From positions 1-29,149 of IMG/VR virus record IMGVR_UViG_3300008050_000204: a stretch of 29,149 nt of DNA. One strand, written 5' to 3'. The notes under the pieces were generated by a model. That model saw only the letters and a program-made list of their open reading frames with translations. It was not told the origin of the DNA and did no database searches. The DNA comes from a virus. The translations under genes and the position numbers were made by a program. Below are positions 1 to 8,509 of this stretch, one piece after another. The first letter of the stretch is position 1. Every line of letters begins with the position of its first letter.

Positions 1-1311
1 GATGGAGACATTGATATATGGGCATTTAGTGCAGGATCTAAAATAAACCTAACAGGTACTGGAGGAATTGATTCGTTAAGCGTTCATAACTTTCAATTCG
101 ACAATGGAATAACATTAGCTGGAATAGCAGGAGTAGCTGGAGAGGTAATAGCCTCGGCAGGACCAGGTGCGCCATTGGCATGGAGTACTGTCTCAAGTTT
201 ATTGCATCTAACCACTTCTAATGTGTTTACAGGAGACGCTACTAACACTCCTACAGCAACTGATCTTATAAAGCTAGATTTAGCACCAGCAGCCACCTTT
301 CCAGATATCACTATAGGCAAGACTGGTCCTATAACACTTACACATACACTTGGACTCTATTACGCTGCTGTAACTCATCCTCTTGGCGATCTGAATTTAT
401 CTTATGGCTTTGACGCATTAGTTCAAAGCCCACTAACAGGGACTTTAAATACAGCACTTGGAATAGGGGCACTACAAGAGGTCGTAGCAGGTAGCTATAA
501 CACAGGTGTAGGGCATAGTGCAGGCGCAGGTACACAAGATACAGCGCACAACACAGCACTAGGATTCAACGCATTAAAAGGAGTTGCTCCAAACACAGTT
601 GGCAACTATAATGTAGCGATAGGAAGTAAGTCTATGGAGTTTATGAACTCTAATGTGGCTGACTCTAATACTGCTGTAGGTACGCTCTCTTTAGGCGCGC
701 TTTCAACAGGAAAAGGAAATGTTGCTATAGGTTATGACGCAGGGTTTGGTATAACAACAGGAACAGCAAATATTGCTATAGGAAGGGACAGTATGCTAAC
801 TGCATCAGTAAACGCAAGCGAAAATGTGGTTATAGGCGATACTACCGGACAGAATATAACTTCAGACGAAAATGCCATTATTGGTGCATCAGCTGGCAAC
901 ACTCTTGTTAATGGACAGAAGAATGTCCTCGTAGGTCACTCAGCAGATGTAAGTGCTAATGCTGATTCTGATGCAGTAGCAATAGGGGCTAATTCAACAG
1001 CTGGGGGTGCATCAATAGCTATAGGATCGTTGTCTAATGCTGCGCAAGATGGCATAGCCCTAGGAGGAAGAGCCACAGCTACAGCACCTCATTCAATTGC
1101 ATTAGGAAATTTATCTGCAGCTCCAAACCTACAAACTATTAACATTAATGTCGTAGGTGGTGTTGCTCCTGTTCTACAGGGAGGATTAGTTACTGCTCCA
1201 ATAGGCGCACCACTCCCTCCACCACCTCTTACTGGAGGAGATGTGTATGTGGTTTCAGGGGTTATGTTACCAGGATCAGCTAATCCTTGTAATGTACTTT
1301 GTATAGTATAA
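1..1311 (+). CDS. Phage fibre/adhesin with YadA-head-like repeats (5'-truncated)
   Basis: The frame is open from base 1 to the TAA at 1309-1311 (436 codons visible), so the gene starts upstream of the window. The in-frame TTG at 175 is inside the gene and is not a start. From about 410 to 1120 the protein repeats short units of the type N-x-A-[IL]-G (NTALG, NTGVG, NVAIG, NTAVG, NIAIG, NVVIG, NAIIG, NVLVG, DAVAIG, ASIAIG, SIALG). This is the left-handed beta-roll pattern of YadA/trimeric autotransporter head domains, which phages also use in tail fibres. The C-terminus has a short Pro-rich stretch, then a Gly/Val-rich end with two cysteines (CNVLC). The likely role is a trimeric receptor-binding or fibre-shaft protein on the virion surface. 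No intramolecular chaperone or peptidase domain is visible at the C-terminus. Confident about the repeat class, less so about which fibre it is. Confidence 0.75.
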   Translation, partial: DGDIDIWAFSAGSKINLTGTGGIDSLSVHNFQFDNGITLAGIAGVAGEVIASAGPGAPLAWSTVSSLLHLTTSNVFTGDATNTPTATDLIKLDLAPAATFPDITIGKTGPITLTHTLGLYYAAVTHPLGDLNLSYGFDALVQSPLTGTLNTALGIGALQEVVAGSYNTGVGHSAGAGTQDTAHNTALGFNALKGVAPNTVGNYNVAIGSKSMEFMNSNVADSNTAVGTLSLGALSTGKGNVAIGYDAGFGITTGTANIAIGRDSMLTASVNASENVVIGDTTGQNITSDENAIIGASAGNTLVNGQKNVLVGHSADVSANADSDAVAIGANSTAGGASIAIGSLSNAAQDGIALGGRATATAPHSIALGNLSAAPNLQTININVVGGVAPVLQGGLVTAPIGAPLPPPPLTGGDVYVVSGVMLPGSANPCNVLCIV

Positions 1312-1347
1312 AATTAAATTATTATTAATCAAATCAAATTAAATCAA
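1312..1347 (+). promoter_or_regulatory. A/T-rich SD-less leader with TCAAATCAAAT motif
   Basis: This 36-bp gap before the gene at 1348 is made almost only of A and T plus repeated ATCAAAT units ending directly at the ATG. The same AATCAAATCAAAT core precedes the ATG at 7375, and a variant (ATTAAATCGAATCAA) precedes the GTG at 10023. No Shine-Dalgarno sequence is present. A partial promoter match (CTTTGTA, 1297-1303) lies in the end of the fibre gene but lacks the correctly spaced TA of the full late motif. I read this as a translation-initiation leader, not a promoter. Confidence 0.35.
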
Positions 1348-1590
1348 ATGGAAAACAAGAAACTTACCGAAGAAGAATTAACCAATATCAAAGACCTGAA
1401 TAAAAAACTTTATGATAGTCTATTATCTATTGGGGACATGGAAGCCTCTATTTGGGCTTTAACTGAGAAGAAGAAGATGGCTATTAGCGAACACCAAAAG
1501 ACTATTTCTACTATGACTCAAATTCAATCTGAGTTAGGAAAGAAATACGAATCTACGAAAGTCGATATGTCTACTGGCGTTTTAAGCTAA
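1348..1590 (+). CDS. Small coiled-coil hypothetical protein (80 aa)
   Basis: This 80-residue, highly charged protein starts MENKKLTEEE and is predicted helical for most of its length. It has heptad-like hydrophobic spacing, then a short tail ending in STGVLS. It has no catalytic motif, signal peptide or membrane segment. Small coiled-coil proteins of this style are common just upstream of the packaging genes in phages of Bacteroidetes, but no function is established to my knowledge. Its stop codon overlaps the next start (TAATG), so the two genes are probably translationally coupled. The start is supported by the A-rich leader immediately before it. Confidence 0.7.
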   Translation: MENKKLTEEELTNIKDLNKKLYDSLLSIGDMEASIWALTEKKKMAISEHQKTISTMTQIQSELGKKYESTKVDMSTGVLS

Positions 1591-1817
1591 TGTTAATACG
1601 AAAGATTTCTATAGGCTTGGACTTCAAGTCAAATGCGATGCATTATGTGTTAAATCAACCTGTTTTAGGGGGGAAAGCTAGTATACATCTTATTCAACAA
1701 CTCGCTGATGGACAAGTAAAAATTTGGATAGAAAATAGCGACAAGACCATAAAGTTATGGAAGTATTTTAATACGAATATGGCCTATACTTTAGAATATA
1801 ACATAGAAAAATACTAA
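1590..1817 (+). CDS. Conserved small phage protein (75 aa), function unknown
   Basis: This protein starts MLIRKISIG and is probably a small alpha/beta protein with two stretches of alternating hydrophobic residues. It includes a QVKIWIEN strand and a C-terminal TLEYNIEKY strand. I recognise the overall pattern (MLIRKISIG...MHYV...VLGG...EYNI) from small genes beside the terminase in Bacteroidetes phages, but know no assigned function. The ATG overlaps the stop of the upstream gene by one base, and one base separates its stop from the next ATG. It therefore belongs to a tightly coupled set leading into the terminase genes. Confidence 0.65.
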   Translation: MLIRKISIGLDFKSNAMHYVLNQPVLGGKASIHLIQQLADGQVKIWIENSDKTIKLWKYFNTNMAYTLEYNIEKY

Positions 1818-1818
1818 T

Positions 1819-2394
1819 ATGCGTTCTCCAACTTTATTTTTAATTCGCCCTAAAGGGGGGCGGAGATATGATAATATTAAGAAGTTTGGTGACATTGATT
1901 TTATAACCTCAAGTTCTCAAGAGGACCATAAGGTTTCCAATCGGTATGGCGAGGTTATTGCCACTCCTATAGGTTACAAAGGAGATATTGAGCCAGGAGA
2001 TATGTTATTAGTTCACCACAATGTCTTTAAGAAATATTATGATATGAAGGGAAGAGAAAAATCTGGACCTTGTCATTTTCGTGATGATATCTTTATGGTT
2101 AACAATGATCAATTCTTTTTATATAAACATGACAATAAATGGCATACTCATTCTAGATATTGTTTTGTAAGGCCTTTAAATAATGAAAATTCCAACCTCT
2201 TCAACATGAACATCGAGAACAACAACCATTTGAGTTTGATTGGTCAAATAGTGTATTCCAATGATGAGTTAGAGGACATGGGGTTACATAAAGGGGATTT
2301 GATAACCTTTCAACCTCATTCGGAATATGAGTTTATGATAGAAGGCGAGAAACTTTATAGAATGTTTACACGTAATATATGTACAAAGATTTAG
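1819..2394 (+). CDS. Tandem GroES/Cpn10-like protein (putative phage co-chaperonin)
   Basis: The 191 residues appear to hold two copies of a Cpn10-type layout. Copy 1 (about 5-107) has a first strand FLIRP, then GEVIA at 44-48, GDMLLVHHN at 60-68, a loop with KSG, and a closing strand (DDIFMVNNDQFFLYK, 89-103). Copy 2 (about 113-191) has FVRPL at 116-120, GQIVY at 142-146, GDLITF at 159-164 and a closing GEKLYRMFTRNI at 176-187. GroES homologues show the same order: V-x-RP, G-x-V-x-A, GD-x-V, then a closing hydrophobic strand. Phage Cpn10 proteins such as T4 gp31 work with host GroEL to fold the capsid protein, and the location just before the head genes fits that. Co-chaperonin function is inferred from pattern only; a structural beta-barrel protein is the alternative. 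Confidence 0.5.
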   Translation: MRSPTLFLIRPKGGRRYDNIKKFGDIDFITSSSQEDHKVSNRYGEVIATPIGYKGDIEPGDMLLVHHNVFKKYYDMKGREKSGPCHFRDDIFMVNNDQFFLYKHDNKWHTHSRYCFVRPLNNENSNLFNMNIENNNHLSLIGQIVYSNDELEDMGLHKGDLITFQPHSEYEFMIEGEKLYRMFTRNICTKI

Positions 2395-2669
2395 ATGTAA
2401 GTAAATTAAAAGCACGTATTATTGAGGCTGGGCAAGAAGCTGTCAAGCAGCTCATTAATGTGGCTAAAGAAGAGATTATTAAGCCTGATCCCGAAGATGA
2501 ATTGGCGGCTGATCGTTTAAAGAATGCAGCAGCTACTAAAAAGTTGGCTATTTTTGATGCCTTTGAGATTCTTAAAAGGATAGAGGAGGAAAAAGCTATT
2601 TTAGAAGGCACTGAAGTTTTAATGAACAACAATGCTACTCAGGGGTTTGCCGAGAGAAACTCAAAGTAG
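2379..2669 (+). CDS. Small helical protein, candidate terminase small subunit (TerS)
   Basis: This 96-aa protein is almost wholly alpha-helical and rich in Ala, Glu and Lys, with a KDLDVSKLKARIIEAG N-terminus and a charged helix around residues 40-75. Its start overlaps the upstream gene by 16 nt, and one base separates its stop from the preferred TerL start. Being short, helical and directly upstream of TerL is typical for a small terminase subunit, which recognises phage DNA. I see no clear helix-turn-helix, so the TerS call is from context. It could equally be a minor head or packaging accessory protein. Confidence 0.4.
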   Translation: MYKDLDVSKLKARIIEAGQEAVKQLINVAKEEIIKPDPEDELAADRLKNAAATKKLAIFDAFEILKRIEEEKAILEGTEVLMNNNATQGFAERNSK

Positions 2670-2670
2670 A

Positions 2671-4911
2671 ATGGAAAATGTCCTATATGAAGTTATTGAT
2701 CCTAAGATTCCCGCCGGGGCGAGACTTAAAAAAAACAAGGCTAAAACTTGGGACTATGGCTACCACCCAAAATATGATATGGTCGTCATCTCTAAAGATG
2801 GGACTTTAGGAGAAGTTTATGAGGTTAATGGGTTACGCATAGGCTTACCAAAAAATACTACCAAATTACCGAAAGGGGCTAACCGATGGGTGGCTTCGGA
2901 TTACCCTAAAGAGCTACGTCGTCTAAAAACTATTTTTGATTGGAACAAGAGGGATAATGTCTATAAGAATAAATGGATTTCTTATATTGAAGAAGAATAT
3001 AATAGACGAGATGATGGTCATTGGTTCATTAACAATGGAATAGAGACGTATATTACTGGCACCCACTATATGTATTTGCAGTGGACTAAAATTGATGTCG
3101 GCAAACCTGAGTTTAGGGAGTCTAATAGGATATTTTTTTTATTTTGGGAAGCGTGTGTTGCGGATACCCGTTCCTTTGGAATGTGTTACCTTAAAAACCG
3201 TCGTTCAGGCTTTTCTTTTATGAGTTCAGCAGAAGCCGTTAATACGGCTACTATTACCAGGGATGCTAGGATAGGAATACTATCAAAGACCGGGGCTGAT
3301 GCCAAGAAGATGTTCACCGATAAGGTAGTTCCTATTTCCAATAATTATCCTTTCTTTTTCAAACCTATTCAGGATGGTATGGATAAGCCTAAGACAGAAT
3401 TAGCTTATAGAGTTCCCGCTTCTAAGATTACTAGAAAAAACATGGACCAAGTCCACGATTTAGATGTTGATGGATTAGATACTGTTATTGATTGGAAGAA
3501 CACTTCGGATAACAGTTATGATGGAGAGAAACTTATAAGACTTATACATGATGAGTCGGGAAAATGGGATAGGCCCGAAAACATCCTTAACAACTGGCGT
3601 GTTACTAAAACGTGTTTGCGTTTAGGAAGCAGAGTGGTAGGAAAATGTTTAATGGGGTCAACCTCTAATGCCTTAGATAAAGGAGGGGCTAACTTTAAAA
3701 AACTCTTTGAGGACTCCAACCCTACTCAGCGTAATGCAAATGGCCAAACGAAATCAGGATTATATTGTCTCTTTATTCCTATGGAATGGAATTTTGAGGG
3801 GTATATGGATGAGTATGGGTGGCCCATACTTGAGGACCCTGATGAACCTATTCAGGGGTTAGATGGAGGATGGGTCCATCAATCAGTCATTACCTATTGG
3901 AAAAACGAAGTAGAGTCTTTAAAGTCTGATCCGGATGCTCTAAATGAATTTTATCGTCAGTTTCCTCGTTCTGAGTCCCATGCCTTTAGGGATGAAAGTA
4001 AAAGTTCTCTATTTAATCTAACGAAAATATATCAGCAGATTGATTATAACGATTCTCTTATTCAAGGGAGATTACTTACAAAAGGAAACTTTCATTGGTA
4101 TAATGGCGAAAAAGATGGCAACGTAATATGGACACCTGATCCACGAGGAAGGTTTTTTGTATCGTGGCTTCCACGTTTAGAGCTTCAAAATAATTCTTTA
4201 AAAAAGAATGGACGAAATTATCCTGGCAATGAACATTTGGGGTGCTTTGGATGTGATCCTTATGATATATCGGGAACGGTAGTTGGTAAAGGCTCTAATG
4301 GTTCATTGCATGGACTCACAAAATTCAATATGGATGACGCTCCAAGTAATGAGTTCTTTTTAGAATATATTGCTAGACCTCAGACAGCAGAGATATTTTT
4401 TGAAGATGTCTTAATGGCGTGTATTTTTTATGGGATGCCTGTATTAGCTGAGAACAACAAGCCGCGGTTGTTATACCATTTTAAAAATAGAGGCTATAGA
4501 GATTATTCTGTTAATCGCCCCGACAAAACTTATAATAGACTTTCTCGCAGTGAGAAGGAACTAGGAGGCATACCTAATAGTTCTGAAGATATTAAGCAGG
4601 CTCATGCTTCAGCTATAGAATCCTATATTGAAAAACACATAGGCTTAGATACTGAAGGAGTATATCGTGATCCCACGGAGATGGGATTAATGGCTTTTAC
4701 TAGAACCTTAACTGATTGGGCTAAGTTTGATATTAATAATCGGACTAAGCACGATGCAGCTATAAGCTCAGGCCTAGCGATTATGGCTAATCAAAAGCAT
4801 ATGTATACTCCCATTAAGAAAGAGTCAAAAATAAAAGTTAACTTTGCAAGGTATAGTAACAAGGGCTCAATGAGTAAAATAATAAATAACGACGACTATG
4901 ACAGGAATTGA
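2671..4911 (+). CDS. terL: Terminase large subunit (DNA-packaging ATPase/nuclease)
   Basis: This is the ATP-driven motor that pumps DNA through the portal and cuts concatemers. Numbered from the ATG at 2671, the ATPase domain has a Walker A-like KNRRSGFS (175-182), Walker B LIHDE with D294-E295, and a likely coupling motif GSTSN. The RNase H-like nuclease domain has its first acid in GCDPYD (D529), a second in AENN (E594) and a third in TKHDAA (D695). A CFGC pair lies just before D529. The open frame could begin at 2632, but that start overlaps the upstream gene by 38 nt. The ATG at 2671 lies one base after the TAG, matching the spacing used throughout this cluster, and gives 746 aa. The length fits large TerL proteins of crAss-like and related phages. 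The 3' end overlaps the portal gene by 14 nt. Confidence 0.92.
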   Translation: MENVLYEVIDPKIPAGARLKKNKAKTWDYGYHPKYDMVVISKDGTLGEVYEVNGLRIGLPKNTTKLPKGANRWVASDYPKELRRLKTIFDWNKRDNVYKNKWISYIEEEYNRRDDGHWFINNGIETYITGTHYMYLQWTKIDVGKPEFRESNRIFFLFWEACVADTRSFGMCYLKNRRSGFSFMSSAEAVNTATITRDARIGILSKTGADAKKMFTDKVVPISNNYPFFFKPIQDGMDKPKTELAYRVPASKITRKNMDQVHDLDVDGLDTVIDWKNTSDNSYDGEKLIRLIHDESGKWDRPENILNNWRVTKTCLRLGSRVVGKCLMGSTSNALDKGGANFKKLFEDSNPTQRNANGQTKSGLYCLFIPMEWNFEGYMDEYGWPILEDPDEPIQGLDGGWVHQSVITYWKNEVESLKSDPDALNEFYRQFPRSESHAFRDESKSSLFNLTKIYQQIDYNDSLIQGRLLTKGNFHWYNGEKDGNVIWTPDPRGRFFVSWLPRLELQNNSLKKNGRNYPGNEHLGCFGCDPYDISGTVVGKGSNGSLHGLTKFNMDDAPSNEFFLEYIARPQTAEIFFEDVLMACIFYGMPVLAENNKPRLLYHFKNRGYRDYSVNRPDKTYNRLSRSEKELGGIPNSSEDIKQAHASAIESYIEKHIGLDTEGVYRDPTEMGLMAFTRTLTDWAKFDINNRTKHDAAISSGLAIMANQKHMYTPIKKESKIKVNFARYSNKGSMSKIINNDDYDRN

Positions 4912-7327
4912 TTTAGTGATAGCTCCCATCAGTTTTCCATCACAAACAGCTACAGATGCAGAAAAAGCAAGTGAAGATTATGGACTTAGAATAGGTCAAT
5001 CTATTCAGTATGAATGGTTCCGACGAGATGGTTCTACGTGTCGTTATTACAATCAATGGTTAGAGTTTCATCGATTAAGACTTTACGCTAGAGGAGAACA
5101 ACCTATTGGTAAATATAAATCTGAGATTGCTGTAGATGGAGATATGTCCTATTTAAACTTGGATTGGACTCCTGTTCCTATTATTCCAAAATTCGTAGAT
5201 ATAGTAGTAAATGGAATGCATGATAGACTATTTACTGTACAGGCTTATGCTGTGGATGTTTTATCTGCGCAACATCGAGCTCAATTTCAGAAGATGATTG
5301 AAACGGATATGATTTCAAAAGATTTTCTTTTAAATACAAAAAAAGAGTTTGGCATTGATGGCTTCAATGTTTCTCCTGATGAAATCCCTGAAAGCGATGA
5401 GGAATTATCATTATATATGCAATTAAAGTATAAGCCTGCTATTGAGATCGCTGAAGAACAAGCCATTAAAACTATCTTAGACGAAAATTTCTACGACGAC
5501 ATTAGAAAGAGAGTAGATTACGACTTAACAGTGGTTGGCATAGGGGTAGTAAAACACGAGTTCCTTCCAGGGGCAGGTATAAAAGTTGAATATGTAGATC
5601 CGGCTAATATTGTATATAGTTATACTGAGGACCCTTATTTTAGGGACTGTTTCTATTGGGGTGAAGTTAAACAGGTTCCTATAACGGAACTCTATAAGAT
5701 TAAACCTGACATTACTAAAGAAGAGGTAGTTGAAATCCAACAATATGCTACCGCTTGGTATGATTATTATGGCATTACTCGACAGTATAGAGATGATATT
5801 TTTGACAAGGACGTTATAACTCTATTGTATTATAATTATAAGACCACCAAGAAAATAGTTCACAAAAAGAAAAAGATGGCTCATGGTGGGCATAAGGTTA
5901 TTCAAAAGGATGACACTTTTAATCCTCCTGTTGATGAGGCAGAAAGATTTGGGAAAATAGAAAAAACCATTGATGTTTGGTATGAGGGGATATTAATAAT
6001 GGGAAGTAATTATCTTTTAAAATGGCAGCTATCTAAAAACATGGTTCGCCCTAAGTCGGCTTCTCAATATGCTCTTCCAAATTATGTTGTTACTGCACCT
6101 AGAATGTATAAGGGAGTTGTCGAGTCTCTTACTCGTAGAATGATAACTTTTGCTGATCTTATTCAAATGACTCATTTAAAACTCCAACAAGTTTTAGCCC
6201 GCATTGTTCCTGATGGAGTATATATAGATGCCGATGGAATCAATGATGTAGATTTAGGAACCGGGGCAGCTTACAATCCTGAAGATGCATTAAAGATGTA
6301 TTTCCAAACTGGTAGTGTAATTGGAAGGAGTTATACTCAAGATGGCGAATATAACCATGCTAAGATACCGATACAGGAATTAAATTCGAATAGTGGCCAA
6401 AGCAAGATTCAGGCTTTAGTTAGCACTTACAATCATTATTTAGATATGCTTAGAGGTGTGACGGGACTAAATGAAGCTAGAGATGCTTCAACTCCCGATC
6501 CTAAGTCTTTGGTAGGGGTTCAAAAATTAGCTGCCTTAAACTCCAATACGGCTACTAGACATATTTTAGAAGGAAGTTTAAATATAACTAAAAGACTATC
6601 AGAGGCTCTAACGTGTAGGGTTGCCGATATTTTAGAGTACGATCCTTTTAGGCAGAAGTTCATTGACCAAGTGGGGCAATACAATGTTTCTATTTTGGAT
6701 GAGATAAAAGACTTATATATCTATGATTTCGCCGTCTTTATAAAGGTGTCTCCCGATGAGGAGGAAAAAGCTAAATTAGAAGAGAATATTCAGATGGCTA
6801 TGCAAAAAGAATCTATTACCTTAGAAGATGCCATTGACATTCGCCAAGTAGGAAATCTTAAATTAGCTAATGAGTTATTAAAAGTAAAACGCAAACAGAA
6901 ACAAAAGCAAGACCAAAAGAGAGAGGACCAAATCCAGCAACAGCAAAGTGAGCAACAAATGCAAATCCAGCAGGCAGCTGCCCAAGCTGAAATGCAAAAA
7001 GTTCAAACAGAGATACAAGCTAAGATGCAACTTGCTCAGGCAGAAACTCAAGGTAAGATAAGTCAATTAGAGGCTGAAGCAGGTCTAAAAGAAAGACTTA
7101 TGACCAAAGAGTTTGAATTTAATATGCAACTTAAAGGAGCCGATAGTTCTAATATTCAAAAACGAGAATCTCTTAAAGAAGCAGCAAAAGATAAAAGAAT
7201 TAGTCAGCAAAATAGTCAAAACTCTCAATTGATACAACAGAGAAAACAAAACTTAGGGCCTATAAACTTCGAGTCTAATGAGGATACTTTAGATGGATTT
7301 TCGCTCTCGCAGTTCGATCCTCAGTAA
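4898..7327 (+). CDS. Portal protein
   Basis: This 809-aa protein follows TerL, overlapping it by 14 nt, and precedes a scaffold-like gene and the capsid gene, the usual portal position. The middle of the protein has portal-like character, with long alternating alpha/beta segments and a region around 380-560 rich in long helices (MITFADLIQMTHLKLQQVL). The C-terminal region, about 665-765, is a Gln/Lys/Glu-rich coiled coil (QKQKQDQKRE, QQQQSEQQMQ). Such a tail could form the helical barrel that projects into the capsid in P22-type portals. It is expected to form the dodecameric ring through which DNA is packaged and ejected, and the platform for the tail rings. Identification is by position, length and composition; no single diagnostic motif exists. 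Confidence 0.85.
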   Translation: MTGIDLVIAPISFPSQTATDAEKASEDYGLRIGQSIQYEWFRRDGSTCRYYNQWLEFHRLRLYARGEQPIGKYKSEIAVDGDMSYLNLDWTPVPIIPKFVDIVVNGMHDRLFTVQAYAVDVLSAQHRAQFQKMIETDMISKDFLLNTKKEFGIDGFNVSPDEIPESDEELSLYMQLKYKPAIEIAEEQAIKTILDENFYDDIRKRVDYDLTVVGIGVVKHEFLPGAGIKVEYVDPANIVYSYTEDPYFRDCFYWGEVKQVPITELYKIKPDITKEEVVEIQQYATAWYDYYGITRQYRDDIFDKDVITLLYYNYKTTKKIVHKKKKMAHGGHKVIQKDDTFNPPVDEAERFGKIEKTIDVWYEGILIMGSNYLLKWQLSKNMVRPKSASQYALPNYVVTAPRMYKGVVESLTRRMITFADLIQMTHLKLQQVLARIVPDGVYIDADGINDVDLGTGAAYNPEDALKMYFQTGSVIGRSYTQDGEYNHAKIPIQELNSNSGQSKIQALVSTYNHYLDMLRGVTGLNEARDASTPDPKSLVGVQKLAALNSNTATRHILEGSLNITKRLSEALTCRVADILEYDPFRQKFIDQVGQYNVSILDEIKDLYIYDFAVFIKVSPDEEEKAKLEENIQMAMQKESITLEDAIDIRQVGNLKLANELLKVKRKQKQKQDQKREDQIQQQQSEQQMQIQQAAAQAEMQKVQTEIQAKMQLAQAETQGKISQLEAEAGLKERLMTKEFEFNMQLKGADSSNIQKRESLKEAAKDKRISQQNSQNSQLIQQRKQNLGPINFESNEDTLDGFSLSQFDPQ

Positions 7328-7346
7328 AAAGTAAAAAACTTTTACT
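7323..7346 (+). promoter_or_regulatory. Inverted repeat abutting the scaffold promoter
   Basis: AGTA(a)AAAGT and ACTTTTACT can pair as a 9-bp stem with one bulged A and an AAAAA loop. The left arm covers the portal stop codon. The right arm ends on the first base of the TAACTTTG box at 7346-7353. It is too A/T-rich for a convincing intrinsic terminator. It may be an operator or an attenuating hairpin, or simply chance in A/T-rich DNA. The promoter at 10774 has a shorter AGTAA/TTACT pair in the same position. Confidence 0.35.
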
Positions 7347-7359
7347 AACTTTGTAATAA
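7342..7359 (+). promoter_or_regulatory. Late promoter-like site upstream of scaffold and capsid genes
   Basis: The sequence TTACTAACTTTGTAATAA contains the Bacteroidetes -7 box (TAnnTTTG, here TAACTTTG at 7346-7353). It matches three other sites in the window over 17-18 bp. The ATG of the scaffold gene lies 21 bp after the box, with a TCAAATCAAAT leader between. I see no clear -33 TTTG/TTG element at the usual distance. It would drive the scaffold-capsid pair, which ends at the terminator at 9970. Confidence 0.6.
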
Positions 7360-7374
7360 ATCAAATCAAATCTA

Positions 7375-8478
7375 ATGGCTGACATTAAAATAAAAGATAT
7401 TGGCGCAGCAGAAGAAAAAGGCACCCAAGTTGTGGAAGCCGAACTTCTAGCCAAACATGAGTCGCAGCAAGAAACCGTCGAGGCTGAGACTGTTGATGCA
7501 AGTATTGAAACTACCGATGTGGAAGTTGATGTTCCTGCTGATACAAACAAAGAAATAGATGACGAAAGCGTTCTTTCATATATTAAGAATAGATACAATA
7601 AAGACATCAGCTCTGTTGATGAATTGTTTGAAACCACTAGGGGCAACGAAGAATTGCCCGAAGATGTGGCTACTTTTTTAAAGTACAAACAAGACACCGG
7701 TAGAGGTATTGAAGATTTTGTTCGTTTGAATAGAGACTTTGATAGCGCTGATGATGATAGGTTATTAGAAGAATATTATCGTGAAACTAACCCTCATTTA
7801 GATTCTGAGGATATAGAGTTTGAAATTGATAGCAAGTTTGCTTACGATGAGGACTACGATGATGAGGGAGAAGTTAAGAAGAGAAAAATAGCCAAAAAAC
7901 AAGAACTTGCTAAAGCCAAGGATCATTTCACAAAACTAAAAGAACAATATAAGGCTCCACTTGAGTCAAGGGAAGTTGGTAGTTCAGATAGTAGCGATGA
8001 AGGATATAAGGCTTATCAGGAATATGTTGCTGAATCGAAAACGGTACAGGACCAGCAGAAAAAAAAGCAAGATTACTTCTTTAAAAAGACAGACGAATTA
8101 TTTAATGCGGAATTTGAAGGTTTCAAGTTTAATGTAGGGGATAAAGACGTTATGTTCAAGCCAGGGGAAACTCAGGCTATAAAGAAAAATCAAGCCAATG
8201 TCAACAACTTCATTAATACTCATTTAGATGAGAACGGGATGTTGAAAGATGCTGAACAATACCATAGGTCGTTATCAGTAGCGATGAATCCAGAGTCCTT
8301 TGCGAACTTTTTTTATGAGCAAGGAAAGGCTGATGCTGTAGAGAGCAGTGCTAGAGAGTCCAAAAACATTGATATGCGGAGGGCTCCTGAAAGTGTTACT
8401 CGTGGCGGATTTAAAGTTACGGGTACACCACCACCATCGAGGAGCAATGGATTAGTTATTAGAAGTAACAAGAAATGA
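7375..8478 (+). CDS. Acidic scaffold-like protein (367 aa)
   Basis: This strongly acidic, helical protein sits between portal and major capsid genes, the standard scaffold position. The first 65 residues are Glu/Val/Thr-rich and probably disordered. Residues 65-215 are acidic helices (DSADDDRLLEEYYRE, YDEDYDDEGE), then comes a Lys/Glu coiled coil, and the end is basic (SRSNGLVIRSNKK). An acidic body with a basic C-terminal tail that could contact capsid protein is typical of phage scaffolds such as P22 gp8 or T7 gp9 (known of the families). No protease domain is visible, so the scaffold may leave by exit, not digestion. It could instead be a head-vertex protein. A promoter-like site and SD-less leader lie directly upstream. 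Confidence 0.6.
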   Translation: MADIKIKDIGAAEEKGTQVVEAELLAKHESQQETVEAETVDASIETTDVEVDVPADTNKEIDDESVLSYIKNRYNKDISSVDELFETTRGNEELPEDVATFLKYKQDTGRGIEDFVRLNRDFDSADDDRLLEEYYRETNPHLDSEDIEFEIDSKFAYDEDYDDEGEVKKRKIAKKQELAKAKDHFTKLKEQYKAPLESREVGSSDSSDEGYKAYQEYVAESKTVQDQQKKKQDYFFKKTDELFNAEFEGFKFNVGDKDVMFKPGETQAIKKNQANVNNFINTHLDENGMLKDAEQYHRSLSVAMNPESFANFFYEQGKADAVESSARESKNIDMRRAPESVTRGGFKVTGTPPPSRSNGLVIRSNKK

Positions 8479-8509
8479 TTATTATTAAAAAAATTAAAAT
8501 TTAGATATT

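Noticed and set aside
175-177. TTG as start of the fibre gene
   Set aside because: The frame is open to base 1 of the window, and the sequence before 175 has the same fibre-like composition, so the gene is truncated by the window.
410-1120. Repeated DNA that could be a CRISPR or tandem repeat array
   Set aside because: The repetition is at the protein level (N-x-A-x-G beta-roll units) with varied DNA and uneven spacing, with no constant repeat/spacer pattern.
2632-2670. Upstream ATG for the terminase
   Set aside because: It would overlap the upstream gene by 38 nt. The ATG at 2671 follows the stop by one base, as at several other junctions here.
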